Source: Pseudoalteromonas xiamenensis
GTDB lineage: Bacteria; Pseudomonadota; Gammaproteobacteria; Enterobacterales; Alteromonadaceae
DNA: 64,000 nt
Assembly: GCF_030994125.1 (NCBI RefSeq)
Contig: NZ_CP099918.1
Coordinates: forward strand, 854,913 to 918,912
Direction of reading: 5' to 3'
Shown: piece by piece, positions 9,268 to 18,430 of the stretch
How the letters are laid out: every line of letters starts with the position of its first letter
Numbering within the stretch: position 1 is the first letter of the stretch
Made by a program: the position numbers and the translations under genes
Notes under the pieces: model-generated
Database searches by the model: none
Told to the model about the DNA's origin: nothing
The model's input: only the letters and a program-made list of their open reading frames with translations

Positions 9268-10338
9268 ATGAAGTACGCACAGATCACTGGATGGGGTAAA
9301 TGCATTCCACCAGCAAGCATTACGAATGATGAAATTAGCCAAATCGTTGAGACAAACGACGAATGGATCTCAACCCGCACCGGGATCCGTGCTCGTCGCG
9401 TAAGCCATGTTTCAACGGCAGAGCTTGCGACGGTTGCGGCTCAAAATGCACTTGATTGTGCTGGTATTGAAGGTAAAGACGTTGATCTCGTATTACTTGC
9501 AACCTGTACACCCTCAACAATGGTAGCGAATACGGCTTCTTTAGTGCAAAAAAACATTGGTGCTGTAGGTGCGGCTGCCTGTGATACAAATGCGGCCTGT
9601 TCCGGTTTCTTGTACGCAATGCAACTTGCTACGGCACAAATTCGTACAGGTATGATCAAGCGTGCAGTAGTCATCGCAGCTGAACGCATGACATGGTATG
9701 TAAACTGGGCAAAGCGCGACAGTGCTGTGCTATTTGGTGATGGTGCAGGCGCAGTTGTATTAGAAGCGTCTGATGAGCCATCGGGCTTACTTGCCAGTAA
9801 AATTGGCTGCGATACGGAAGACCGCAATATTCTACATATTGCAAACTGCGGTACCGACTTAAATAAATATGAGCCAATAGGCCCATCTGACTTAATGTTT
9901 GAAGGTCGTGAAATATTCAAACGTGCAGTGAAAGGCATGAGCCAAGCGTGTGATGACGTTCTTTCTCAAGCACAATTAAGTCTTGAGGATATAAATGTCC
10001 TTGTTCCTCACCAAGCGAACTTACGTATCATTCAAGCGATTCAACAAAAATTGAACATTGAAGATGAAAAAGTCATGGTGAACATTGATAAATATGGCAA
10101 CACGTCGGCAGCAACCATTGCAATTGCGCTATGTGAAGCGGTCGAAAATGGCTTAATAAAACCGGAGTCAAATATTATGTCTGCGGCTTTTGGTGCGGGA
10201 CTGACGTGGGCTGCAAGTTACATCAAATGGGGCAATCGTGTAACACCAATTAATCCACCCAGTGCTTCGCTCCCACCATGTGACAAAACGGGATTGGAAT
10301 TAATCGCGCATTCTGTTTCGGCGTGTAAAGAAGCTTAA
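9268..10338 (+). CDS. 3-oxoacyl-ACP synthase III-like (KAS III / FabH family)
   Basis: A 356-aa thiolase-fold condensing enzyme. The KAS III catalytic triad is intact: C111 (N-A-A-C-S-G-F), H248 (V-P-H-Q-A-N) and N278 (Y-G-N-T-S-A). It also has G-D-G-A-G-A-V-V-L and a glycine-rich end (A-F-G-A-G-L-T-W-A). It is longer than the housekeeping E. coli FabH (about 317 aa) because of an insert and a C-terminal tail, so it may be an auxiliary enzyme rather than the essential FabH; its position outside a fab cluster points the same way. The expected reaction is condensation of an acyl-CoA with malonyl-ACP. AAGAGA lies upstream of the ATG as ribosome site. Confidence 0.88.
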   Translation: MKYAQITGWGKCIPPASITNDEISQIVETNDEWISTRTGIRARRVSHVSTAELATVAAQNALDCAGIEGKDVDLVLLATCTPSTMVANTASLVQKNIGAVGAAACDTNAACSGFLYAMQLATAQIRTGMIKRAVVIAAERMTWYVNWAKRDSAVLFGDGAGAVVLEASDEPSGLLASKIGCDTEDRNILHIANCGTDLNKYEPIGPSDLMFEGREIFKRAVKGMSQACDDVLSQAQLSLEDINVLVPHQANLRIIQAIQQKLNIEDEKVMVNIDKYGNTSAATIAIALCEAVENGLIKPESNIMSAAFGAGLTWAASYIKWGNRVTPINPPSASLPPCDKTGLELIAHSVSACKEA

Positions 10339-10348
10339 TCGCATTCCC

Positions 10349-10403
10349 TTTGGTGTTCTCGTAATGGATGGTAGAATCAGGCCATTCTTACGAGAACACC
10401 AAA
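10349..10403. promoter_or_regulatory. 16-bp perfect inverted repeat upstream of pepD
   Basis: TTTGGTGTTCTCGTAA at 10349-10364 is exactly repeated in reverse complement at 10388-10403, with a short inner pairing (10368-10371 with 10382-10385). It sits between the KAS III-like stop and the PepD start, and its right arm ends 14 bp before the ATG. No T-run follows on either strand, so it is not a typical intrinsic terminator. It could be an operator or an RNA hairpin controlling pepD. Confidence 0.7.
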
Positions 10404-10417
10404 AAACGGGAATCACG

Positions 10418-11887
10418 ATGTCACAACCCTACCAAGATTTACTTCAATTAGAACCAAAACCAATTTGGCGCTTTTTTAGCGAGATTTGTTCTTTTCCTCA
10501 CCCATCAAAGCATGAAGAAGCACTCGCGCAACACATAATTGCGTTCGCAAAAAGCAAAAATCTATTCGTAACACGTGATAGTGTTGGCAACGTAATCATT
10601 AAGAAACCAGCAACCGCGGGAATGGAAGATCGTCAAGTCGTGGCTCTTCAAGCGCATATCGACATGGTGCCGCAAAAGAACGACGATACCAATCACGATT
10701 TTGTTAAAGACCCTATTAAAGCCTACGTTGATGGTGACTGGGTCACTGCACAAGGTACTACGTTAGGCGCAGACAATGGTATTGGGATGGCGTCATGTCT
10801 TGCGATTTTGGATTCATCTGACATCCCTCACGGTCCGATTGAAGTGTTGCTTACGATCGACGAAGAAGCCGGTATGACCGGTGCATTTGGGTTAGAAGCG
10901 GGATACCTAGATGCCAAAATTCTCTTAAACACCGACTCAGAACAAGAAGGTGAAATCTACATGGGTTGCGCTGGTGGCGTTGACGCGTCGCTGAAGCTCT
11001 CTGTAGAACGTGAAACACTGAGCGGGAATTACGTAACGTACAAGTTAGCACTCAAAGGACTTCGCGGCGGTCACTCTGGTGTGGATATTCACACAGGTAG
11101 AGGCAATGCCAATAAATTGCTCGCTCGGTTTTTGGCTCACGGTCAGTTAAGTCAGGCACTTCGTCTTGTTTCTATTTCAGGTGGTACGCTGAGAAATGCA
11201 ATTCCTCGTGAAGCGTATGCGACAATAGCAATACCAGCTGAGTTGGTCGAGTCATTACGTGTAGCAATGGACGCATATACCGCTCTTGTTACTCAAGAAT
11301 TGGGGGCCGTTGAGAAAAACATTCAGTTCACAGCAAGTGAAGAATCAGCGACGCCAGATGTCATGAGTTTAGCAAGTCAGAGCACCGTTCTTGCCCTTAT
11401 GAATGCGTGTCCAAATGGTGTTGTGCGAATGAGTGATGACATTAAAGGTGTAGTGGAAACGTCATTAAATATGGGCGTTGTTACCACAACAGGATCACAA
11501 ATCGAGATTTTGTGCTTGATACGTTCGCTAATTGATTCTGGCCGCCAAGATGTCGAAGGCATGTTGACTTCAATTGCATCGCTTGCCGGCGCATCAATCC
11601 AATTTTCAGGTGCTTATCCAGGTTGGAAGCCAGACCCAGAGTCCAAAATTCTGCATATTTTCCGTGACATGTATGAGCAAACCTATGGATACAAGCCACA
11701 TATAATGGTCATTCATGCAGGTTTAGAATGCGGTTTATTCAAAGAGCCTTATCCTGCAATGGATATGATCAGCTTTGGCCCCACAATCAAGTTTCCTCAT
11801 TCACCTGAAGAAAAAGTAGAGATTAAATCTGTAGGTCAATATTGGCAACAACTTTGCGGTATTCTTGCACATATTCCTAAAGCATAA
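10418..11887 (+). CDS. pepD: Aminoacyl-histidine dipeptidase (peptidase D, M20C)
   Basis: Cytosolic zinc dipeptidase of about 489 aa that cleaves Xaa-His and other dipeptides. The metal site motifs are visible: A-L-Q-A-H-I-D-M-V-P, T-L-G-A-D-N-G-I-G, the general-base region D-E-E-A-G-M-T-G, and N-T-D-S-E. The dimerisation lid follows (L-R-G-G-H-S-G-V-D-I), and the end has H-A-G-L-E-C-G and S-F-G-P-T-I. The ORF is open from 10364, but ATG 10418 (M-S-Q-P-Y) matches the known PepD N-terminus and lies after the inverted repeat; the longer reading would translate through the hairpin. Confidence 0.93.
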   Translation: MSQPYQDLLQLEPKPIWRFFSEICSFPHPSKHEEALAQHIIAFAKSKNLFVTRDSVGNVIIKKPATAGMEDRQVVALQAHIDMVPQKNDDTNHDFVKDPIKAYVDGDWVTAQGTTLGADNGIGMASCLAILDSSDIPHGPIEVLLTIDEEAGMTGAFGLEAGYLDAKILLNTDSEQEGEIYMGCAGGVDASLKLSVERETLSGNYVTYKLALKGLRGGHSGVDIHTGRGNANKLLARFLAHGQLSQALRLVSISGGTLRNAIPREAYATIAIPAELVESLRVAMDAYTALVTQELGAVEKNIQFTASEESATPDVMSLASQSTVLALMNACPNGVVRMSDDIKGVVETSLNMGVVTTTGSQIEILCLIRSLIDSGRQDVEGMLTSIASLAGASIQFSGAYPGWKPDPESKILHIFRDMYEQTYGYKPHIMVIHAGLECGLFKEPYPAMDMISFGPTIKFPHSPEEKVEIKSVGQYWQQLCGILAHIPKA

Positions 11888-11903
11888 ATCCACAGTTAAA
11901 TCT

Positions 11904-11936
11904 AATAAACAAGCCGCGGACCGCGGCTTGTTTATT
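11904..11936. terminator. Bidirectional terminator between pepD and SDR gene
   Basis: A 16-bp perfect palindrome (11904-11919 against 11921-11936) with GC-rich core GCCGCGG and AT-rich ends lies between two convergent genes, giving a stem followed by a T-rich tail on either strand. Confidence 0.9.
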
Positions 11937-11952
11937 AAAAACGTAAATGACT

Positions 11953-12678
11953 CTATGCACCACCCGCTACGTCGATAAAAGTACCAGTCACAAAACTCGC
12001 CTCATCTGACAACAACCAAGCGATTGCATAAGCGACTTCGATAGGTTTTCCTCCTCGTTTCAAGGGGATGTTATTTGCTATACGAGCGACCCTATCTGGG
12101 TCGCCACCATCAGCATGCATTTGCGTTTCGATAAATGCAGGACGTACTCCGTTAACACGAATACCAAGCTCAGCCGCTTCTTTTGCCACCCCTTTTGTCA
12201 AGGTGTCCATTGCCCCTTTACTCGTTGCATAATCTACATATTCAAAAGGAGAACCCGTTACGGCAGCGAGAGATGAGACGTTTACGATTGCGCCACCGCG
12301 CGCCATTCGGTGAAGAGCTTCTTTGGTACACAAAAAGCATGAAGCGACATTTGCTTTAACAACCCACTCAAACCGTTCGAGTGTCATGTCTTTTAACTGT
12401 GATTGATGAGTCAGTCTACCAACGTTGTTAACAAGATGAGTAATTGGACCTAGTTTTTTTTCGGTCGTTTCAAACAATCGTCGGACCTCTTGTTCAGAAG
12501 ACACGTCTGCTTGGCAAGCTATTGCAACACCTCCTGATTTCTCTATTTCACTCACAACTCTTTGCGCACTTGCATGATCGCGTAGGTAGTTCACACAGAC
12601 TTTATAACCTCGCAGAGCAAGTAACTTCGCTGTTTCTGCGCCAATTCCTCGACTTGCACCAGTAACAATCACTACCAT
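11953..12678 (-). CDS. SDR family oxidoreductase (FabG-like)
   Basis: A 241-aa classical short-chain dehydrogenase. The cofactor loop is T-G-A-S-R-G-I-G near residue 6; N-V-G replaces the usual N-A-G; the catalytic serine is in N-V-S-S-L and the Y-x3-K pair in Y-A-T-S-K-G. The C-terminus has the usual F-I-D-V-A-G-G. The substrate is not readable; FabG-like ketoacyl reductase or a sugar/alcohol dehydrogenase are both possible. It is divergent from the PQ-loop-like gene, and the region between carries two copies of an operator-like site. Confidence 0.88.
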   Translation of the reverse strand: MVVIVTGASRGIGAETAKLLALRGYKVCVNYLRDHASAQRVVSEIEKSGGVAIACQADVSSEQEVRRLFETTEKKLGPITHLVNNVGRLTHQSQLKDMTLERFEWVVKANVASCFLCTKEALHRMARGGAIVNVSSLAAVTGSPFEYVDYATSKGAMDTLTKGVAKEAAELGIRVNGVRPAFIETQMHADGGDPDRVARIANNIPLKRGGKPIEVAYAIAWLLSDEASFVTGTFIDVAGGA

Positions 12679-12711
12679 GAATCTAGTCCTTACAGTTCAT
12701 AAACAACACTT

Positions 12712-12786
12712 ATTGTCGACATTTTACAAGGAATATTGCTTTAAACCAAGTTAAAGTTAAAATAAACACACGCATTGTCGACATTT
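12712..12786. promoter_or_regulatory. Paired operator-like sites in a divergent promoter region
   Basis: ATTGTCGACATTT occurs exactly at 12712-12724 and again at 12774-12786, 62 bp apart, or about six helical turns. Each copy contains the 8-bp palindrome TGTCGACA. One copy lies near each of the divergent genes (SDR and PQ-loop-like), suggesting a shared repressor, possibly looping the DNA. The regulator is not identified. Confidence 0.6.
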
Positions 12787-12793
12787 AAACTTT

Positions 12794-13468
12794 ATGCTTT
12801 ATACACTTTTAGGATCAATTAATGCTGCACTCATCATGATGAGTGCTTATGGAGTACTCCTTCAACTTAAATCAATTTACGATCGTCAAGTAAATCATAA
12901 GGACAATCCCACTGCAGTACTTTCGGTAAATCAATTTACTGTTTCTTTTATTGCCTATTTTTCTTTTTATCTGTACGCGATTTTCATTGAACCGATTAAC
13001 CATTTTCTTGCTTGGCCGCGCCTTCTAGCAAGTGTTCTTACGTGGCTGATTTTGGTTGAAATTTACCGAGACCGGCAAACACGTTACTCGAAAGTAAGCT
13101 CATTACTGGGTGGGTTCTTTTTATGCGGTGGACTACTCGCGCTTACATCTAATGTGACGTTTATTGATGAAGGGAGACGATTGTCGACATGCCTAATCAT
13201 TGTGGCAAGCCTATTAATAGCGCAAGGTTACACGCATCAATTTATCCAAATCATAAAATCACGCTCTACTGGCGCAATCAATCTTAAAATGAGTCAGTAC
13301 ATTTTATTGATGGACATCTCTACCATTGCATTTGCGCTTACTATGCCACTAATACAAGGGTGGCCATTTTTGGTTTTGGCTTGCACCAGTGCGGTAACGA
13401 AACTAGTTATGATGTACTTGTTTTATTGGGTCAAACAATTCTCAGCTAACAATCAAAAAACAAATTGA
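12794..13468 (+). CDS. Seven-helix membrane protein, PQ-loop/SWEET-like
   Basis: A 224-aa protein with about seven hydrophobic segments arranged as two similar halves. In the second half, Y-T-H-Q-F-I-Q-I-I-K-S-R-S-T-G-A-I-N followed by L-K-M-S-Q-Y-I-L-L resembles the PQ-loop pattern (helix, Q-I-x-K-x-x-x-S-x-x, next helix); the first half has L-L-Q-L-K-S-I-Y plus L-S-V-N-Q-F. That would make it a SemiSWEET-type duplicated transporter, perhaps for sugars or other small solutes. The assignment is by pattern only and the usual proline of the PQ motif is missing, so confidence in the family is moderate. Confidence 0.6.
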   Translation: MLYTLLGSINAALIMMSAYGVLLQLKSIYDRQVNHKDNPTAVLSVNQFTVSFIAYFSFYLYAIFIEPINHFLAWPRLLASVLTWLILVEIYRDRQTRYSKVSSLLGGFFLCGGLLALTSNVTFIDEGRRLSTCLIIVASLLIAQGYTHQFIQIIKSRSTGAINLKMSQYILLMDISTIAFALTMPLIQGWPFLVLACTSAVTKLVMMYLFYWVKQFSANNQKTN

Positions 13469-13478
13469 GTTGAGTAAT

Positions 13479-13507
13479 ATAAATGCCTGCATTATGCAGG
13501 CATTTAT
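13479..13507. terminator. Bidirectional terminator
   Basis: A 14-bp perfect inverted repeat (13479-13492 with 13494-13507), core GCCTGCA and AT-rich flanks, between the convergent PQ-loop-like and leucyl aminopeptidase genes. Confidence 0.88.
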
Positions 13508-13515
13508 TTAAACGG

Positions 13516-14880
13516 CTATTTATATCGTGATTCTAAATAACGGAACACGGCGCGAAGACCCAATGCTTCTCCCCCTACAGGACGACCAGGTAAAGGACGT
13601 AAATTCCAAGCCATAACATCGAAATGAACCCAAGGAGTGGTTTTAGGCTCGACAAATTCCTGTAAATACAATGCTGCGGTAATTGCTCCACCAAAAGGTG
13701 TTGTACCACAGTTCGCCATATCTGCAACGTCGCTTTTGAATAACGCCTTATATTGGCTAAATAAAGGGAGTTGCCAAACTGGGTCTTGCAGGTTTTCACC
13801 TGCGTCGATAATGCCTGCTGCAACGGCTTTGTCTGTAGAGAAAAAGCCCGGCAACTCTGTTCCAAGCGCAACTCGGCAAGCGCCTGTTAGAGTAGCAAAA
13901 TCGATGATCAAATCAGGTGTTTCAGCTTGAGCTTCTGCGAGAGCATCACAAAGTACAAGACGACCTTCCGCGTCCGTATTATCAATCTCAACGGTTATAC
14001 CTTTACGGGTTTTAACCACATCCCCTGGACGAAATGCATTCTTAGAAACCGCATTTTCCACCGCAGGAACCAATACTCGTAAACGCACTGGTAATTTCGC
14101 AGCCATGACCATTTGAGCAAGGGCAATTACGTGTGCCGCCCCACCCATGTCTTTTTTCATGTTACGCATGCCTGCAGCTGGTTTTAAATCGAGACCGCCA
14201 GAGTCAAAGCATACACCTTTGCCAACCAATGTAAGTTTAGGTGCCTGTTCGTCACCCCATGAAAGATCTAACAAACGAGGCTTATTATCGCTCGCACGAC
14301 CAACTAAATGGATGGTCGGATAATTGTGTTCGAGTAATTCGTCACCAATAAGTTGGCTAAATTGACCTTGGTAAGTTTGTGCAAGTTCTTCCATTGTTTC
14401 CGCTAGGTGCTGTGGCATCATGTCTGCCGCAGGCATATTTACAAGATCTCTTGCCAAGAAAAGTGCGCTAGTCTGCAGGATAACTTTGTCGTAGATGGCA
14501 CTGTTTTCAATTAACAGCTTAGCTTCAATCACATCCAACGATTTGTATACACCAAACTGGTATGCCCCCATCACAAAACTAAAGGCAACACGCTCAACTA
14601 ACTCATCGGTCCCTTGAACCTCATATATTCCTTTTGGCAATTGTTGAGCCAACTCGCCTGCAACCCACATATCGTCGAGGTTATCTGCAACAACTATCGT
14701 TTTATCAAGCTCACCCGTGGCTACAGAAGGCACATGAAATACTTTTTGTTTTGACTTGGTAAATTGCGAAATCCAAGTTTGGGTGAAGCTCTCCTGGGCT
14801 TCGAGCCAAGAACCCAATTCGTCTTTCGCAACGAAATAAAGTGGCGTTGCCTTCCCTGATTTTACTAAATATTGACTCAT
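13516..14880 (-). CDS. Leucyl aminopeptidase, M17 family
   Basis: A 454-aa cytosolic M17 metallo-aminopeptidase that removes N-terminal residues, with leucine preferred in most members. The two-metal site motifs are present: G-K-G-V-C-F-D-S-G-G (lysine and aspartate ligands), and the signature N-T-D-A-E-G-R-L-V-L with aspartate and glutamate ligands. The N-terminal half is divergent, as in the PepB-like branch found in gammaproteobacteria, so it may be a paralogue rather than PepA. It stands as a single gene between terminators. Confidence 0.92.
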   Translation of the reverse strand: MSQYLVKSGKATPLYFVAKDELGSWLEAQESFTQTWISQFTKSKQKVFHVPSVATGELDKTIVVADNLDDMWVAGELAQQLPKGIYEVQGTDELVERVAFSFVMGAYQFGVYKSLDVIEAKLLIENSAIYDKVILQTSALFLARDLVNMPAADMMPQHLAETMEELAQTYQGQFSQLIGDELLEHNYPTIHLVGRASDNKPRLLDLSWGDEQAPKLTLVGKGVCFDSGGLDLKPAAGMRNMKKDMGGAAHVIALAQMVMAAKLPVRLRVLVPAVENAVSKNAFRPGDVVKTRKGITVEIDNTDAEGRLVLCDALAEAQAETPDLIIDFATLTGACRVALGTELPGFFSTDKAVAAGIIDAGENLQDPVWQLPLFSQYKALFKSDVADMANCGTTPFGGAITAALYLQEFVEPKTTPWVHFDVMAWNLRPLPGRPVGGEALGLRAVFRYLESRYK

Positions 14881-14988
14881 GAATGCCTCTTTAGTGTTAA
14901 AAGTCTATTGTTCTGAGCATATCAAACAATGCTATTCAAAATGAAGAGCCGGCTTGAAATAAGCGATGCCAAAAAATACGGTGTTGCG

Positions 14989-15363
14989 TTATTTTCTTGA
15001 AGATGTGTCTTTATCTTTCTTAAACGAAAAAGCACTGGGCAATACGTCTACTCCACACCATTGGCCTAGTTTAACAATGATTGGAATCGTGATAGGAGCA
15101 AAAGGAAGAATTGCAAATACACCTAAACCTAACCCTTTCAACAGGTCAAAAAATTGGGCATGGGCAATTTTTAATTCTTGTTTGTCGGCTTGTCCTACTG
15201 AGTAACGTTTATAAATTTCGAGCATCTGCTTTGTTTCTTGTTTTTCCTGACGCAATGCGAGTTTTAACAAGATAAGCGCACGTCGTAGTTTTAACTGTTG
15301 ACGTTTTTTTGAAATTTTCACCACTCTCAAAGGTGCTTTATGTACAACTCGATATAATCTCAT
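14989..15363 (-). CDS. LETM1-like small membrane protein
   Basis: A 124-aa protein with a very basic, helical N-terminal half (many K, R, Q; possible coiled coil at 20-60) and one hydrophobic hairpin near residues 75-100. The end of that segment, P-I-T-I-P-I-I-V-K-L-G-Q followed by D-V-L-P-S-A-F, resembles the short motif found at the membrane helix of LETM1-type proteins. No function is known for such short bacterial members. The match is by eye and covers about 30 residues. Confidence 0.55.
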   Translation of the reverse strand: MRLYRVVHKAPLRVVKISKKRQQLKLRRALILLKLALRQEKQETKQMLEIYKRYSVGQADKQELKIAHAQFFDLLKGLGLGVFAILPFAPITIPIIVKLGQWCGVDVLPSAFSFKKDKDTSSRK

Positions 15364-15757
15364 AAACGATGTGGTGATAAACCTTATCAGTATTGATGAA
15401 ACATTTTAGCAAATAGCCGTGTAGAAAACTATTTGCCTATAGTCGCATATTCGGATACTACCTATTGGCAAAAAGAAGATAATTCCAAAAAGCCAAAAAA
15501 TCTTAATTTTGGTTTCAGAATTTGCGGTATCTCCAGAATATTCTATCCTCAAAATACCCAATTTGAGTGAACAACGCCTGAACTTGTTCATTTCCACAAA
15601 ATTGAAACGGAATGCTAAATTGGTCTAAACGTTAGAAAAAAAGACGAATTTAGTGATTGCACATAATGTTAACTGTGTGTATAACAAAACGGAATGCGCA
15701 TAACATATTTGGTTTTGTGTTTTCATTATGACAACAAATATAACTGGGGAAAACAGG
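15364..15757 (+). promoter_or_regulatory. Intergenic region and promoter of the large TonB receptor
   Basis: No gene is seen in this 394-bp gap. A promoter-like pair TTGCAC (15657-15662) and TATAAC (15680-15685) with a 17-bp spacer would start transcription near 15692 and leave a leader of about 65 nt. Upstream, TGAACAA (15568-15574) and TTGTTCA (15584-15590) form a perfect inverted repeat with a 9-bp centre, a candidate operator. Confidence 0.5.
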
Positions 15758-18340
15758 ATGAAACATAATATTAGTAAATTGCAGCGCGCAATTAGCTTTG
15801 CACTTGCCTCGTCTGCAACAATCGGTATGTATTCTACAAACGCAATGGCAGCCGAAGATGGCGGTGAAAAAGCCAAAGACATAGAAAAAATTGCGGTTGT
15901 AGGTTCACGTGCGGCACCTCGTTCAGTAGGTGACTCACCAGTACCAATCGACATTATCGGTGGTGAAGAACTTAGCAAAACAGGCAACAATGACATGCTT
16001 GAAATGCTGAAAGGTTCAGTACCTTCGCTAAACGTACACCAAAACCCTATCAGTGACGCGGCGTCCCTTATCCGCCCAGCCAACCTTCGTGGCTTGCCAT
16101 CAGACAGCACGCTAGTTCTATTAAATGGTAAACGTCGTCACCGCGCATCAGTAATCGCGTTCCTTGGCGGTGGTATTAACGATGGTGCGCAAGGTCCAGA
16201 TATTTCTGTGATCCCAGGGATTGCAATGAAACAAGTAGAAGTACTACGTGATGGCGCAGCAGCACAATACGGCTCTGATGCAATTGCTGGTGTTATCAAC
16301 TTCGTACTTAAAGATAACTCTGAAGGCGGCAGTTTCTCAGTCAAGCATGGCGAATATTACGAAGGCGATGGTGCGCAGACGACTTACGAAGGTAACGTCG
16401 GTTTACCATTTACCGATCAGGGCTTTGCAAACTTAAGCTTCCAATACAAAAACTCAGATGCAACAAGTCGTTCTGTGCAACGCCCAGATGCGGCTAAGTT
16501 CGCGTCACAAGGCGTTCCAGTTGCAGATCCTGCACAGATTTGGGGTGCGCCAGAAGTCAAAGATGACGTTACATTGTTTGGTAACGTTGGCTTAGATTTA
16601 GACAACGATACTCAGTTCTACATGTTTGGTAACTATTCTGAACGTGATGTTAAAGGTGGTTTCTACTACCGTAACCCTCAAACTCGTCCAGGCGTTTATT
16701 CAAATGATGATGGCGCAACTTTACTTGTTGGTGATCTTGATGGCGTAGGCACAGGTATCACATGTCCAGTTGTGAATTTAGATGGCGGTCCACTAGCAGA
16801 CAACCCTGCTTACCAACTAATTGCGGCTGATACAGAGCTTGGTCGTAACTGTTTTGCCTTCAATGAAATGCTTCCAGGCGGTTTCACTCCACAATTCGGT
16901 GGTAACATCACTGATACCTCATTAACAATGGGTGTAAAAGGTGAATTTAAGTCGGGTTTCCTATCTGGTGGTTACTACGATTTGAGTGGCTCGGTAGGTC
17001 GAAATGAAGCTCGTTTCCTAATCTACAACACGCTTAATGCTTCAATGGGTCCAGACACACCACGTGATTTCAGCCCAGGTAAGTACATTCAACTTGAGAA
17101 AAACTTTAACTTTGACGTGTCAAAAGGCTACGATTTTGATTTAGCCTACGATGTTAACGTTGCTGGTGGTCTTGAATGGCATGAAGAAACATTTGAAGTA
17201 CTTTCAGGTGATGAATCTTCGTTCAAAGTGGGTGATTTATACACTCAAGGCTTTAGTATCGGTTCAAATGGCTTCCCTGGTTTCAAACCTTCAGATGCGG
17301 GTGAATACACGCGTCGTAACTATGCAGCGTATCTAGATATTGAAACGCCGTTTACTGAAGAGTTTTTGATGGGCTGGGCACTTCGTTTTGAAGATTATGA
17401 TACGTTTGGTTCAACAACAAACTATAAGGTAACAGCTCAATTCCAAGCGACAGATACCTTGGCACTTCGTGGCTCCGTGAGTACAGGTTTCCGTGCACCA
17501 ACGGTTGGTCAAGCGAACGTTTCCAACGTTCAAACTAACCTAAGCAGCGGTGTATTGGTTGACTCTGCGCTACTTCCACCAACGAACCCGATTTCTGTTC
17601 AACTTGGTGGTAAAGAACTGCAACCTGAAGAGTCACAAAGCTACACAATGGGTGCGGTTTACCAAAATGACGGTTTCTTCTTCACGGTTGATTATTACAA
17701 CATCCAAGTTGAAGATCGTATCAGCCAATCAGACAAGATTGAGTTAAGCCCTGCAGATAAAGCAGCGCTTAAAGCTGCTGGTGTGCCAAACGTAGATGGT
17801 CTTGCGCAAGTTAGTTTCTTCACTAACGACTTTGACACAACGACGCAAGGTGTGGACGTTGTAGCGAACTACTCAATGGACATGCTTGGTGGCTATGGTA
17901 CATTCGCGCTAGCGTATAACTGGAACGACACGAAAGTGGATAAGTTCTCAGCTATTACTGGTGAATTCAAGGTTAAACGTCTTGAAGAGGATCTTCCAAA
18001 CCACCGTGCGACATTAACTTGGTCTCAACAGTGGGATAAAGTATCTGGCTTTATTCGTGCTAACTATTTTGGTGAATACCAAGGCGTTCACGTAGATTAC
18101 GACGCAACGGCAAAAACAGCTGATGCGGCGGTGACATTAGACGCAGAACTCACCTACTTCCTAACAGACGAGATTAGTTTAACTGCAGGTGCTCAAAACT
18201 TGTTTGACCAAGAAGCAGAAAAGCTTGATTTCGCTGGGAATGGCTTAGTGAACAACCAATGGGGTGGTAAGTACTACGAAACTTCGCCAATGGGTATCAA
18301 CGGTGGTTTCTACTACGTAAAAGCAACATACACGTTCTAA
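15758..18340 (+). CDS. Large TonB-dependent receptor (860 aa)
   Basis: Outer membrane TonB-dependent transporter. The ATG at 15758 is preferred over 15728 because GGGGA lies just upstream and the translation then begins with a normal signal peptide ending A-M-A-A-E-D. The TonB-box-like segment I-E-K-I-A-V-V-G-S-R follows, then plug motifs (V-L-L-N-G-K-R-R-H-R and Q-V-E-V-L-R-D-G-A-A-A-Q-Y-G-S-D-A-I-A-G) and a long barrel ending T-Y-T-F. The size and plug are typical of receptors for carbohydrate or peptide oligomers in marine Alteromonadales. The substrate is unknown. The next gene is a TPR-sulfotransferase, which may be functionally linked. Confidence 0.92.
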   Translation: MKHNISKLQRAISFALASSATIGMYSTNAMAAEDGGEKAKDIEKIAVVGSRAAPRSVGDSPVPIDIIGGEELSKTGNNDMLEMLKGSVPSLNVHQNPISDAASLIRPANLRGLPSDSTLVLLNGKRRHRASVIAFLGGGINDGAQGPDISVIPGIAMKQVEVLRDGAAAQYGSDAIAGVINFVLKDNSEGGSFSVKHGEYYEGDGAQTTYEGNVGLPFTDQGFANLSFQYKNSDATSRSVQRPDAAKFASQGVPVADPAQIWGAPEVKDDVTLFGNVGLDLDNDTQFYMFGNYSERDVKGGFYYRNPQTRPGVYSNDDGATLLVGDLDGVGTGITCPVVNLDGGPLADNPAYQLIAADTELGRNCFAFNEMLPGGFTPQFGGNITDTSLTMGVKGEFKSGFLSGGYYDLSGSVGRNEARFLIYNTLNASMGPDTPRDFSPGKYIQLEKNFNFDVSKGYDFDLAYDVNVAGGLEWHEETFEVLSGDESSFKVGDLYTQGFSIGSNGFPGFKPSDAGEYTRRNYAAYLDIETPFTEEFLMGWALRFEDYDTFGSTTNYKVTAQFQATDTLALRGSVSTGFRAPTVGQANVSNVQTNLSSGVLVDSALLPPTNPISVQLGGKELQPEESQSYTMGAVYQNDGFFFTVDYYNIQVEDRISQSDKIELSPADKAALKAAGVPNVDGLAQVSFFTNDFDTTTQGVDVVANYSMDMLGGYGTFALAYNWNDTKVDKFSAITGEFKVKRLEEDLPNHRATLTWSQQWDKVSGFIRANYFGEYQGVHVDYDATAKTADAAVTLDAELTYFLTDEISLTAGAQNLFDQEAEKLDFAGNGLVNNQWGGKYYETSPMGINGGFYYVKATYTF

Positions 18341-18356
18341 GTTTAACTGAATGATG

Positions 18357-18391
18357 AAAAGGCGAATTGTCTACGACATTTCGCCTTTTTT
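18357..18391 (+). terminator. Intrinsic terminator after TonB receptor
   Basis: AAAAGGCGAA (18357-18366) pairs with TTCGCCTTTT (18380-18389), and a T-rich run continues to 18394. It separates the receptor from the sulfotransferase, so any joint transcription must be partial readthrough. Confidence 0.85.
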
Positions 18392-18430
18392 ATTTTATAG
18401 TTAGACAAAACAACAAACCATCGAACGACC

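Noticed and set aside
13181..13194. Third TTGTCGACA copy inside the PQ-loop-like gene
   Set aside because: Lies in coding sequence, lacks the outer bases of the other two copies, and is probably chance.
15406..15597. Short minus-strand ORF of 63 codons in the gap before the TonB receptor
   Set aside because: No homology pattern or ribosome site; overlaps a likely operator.
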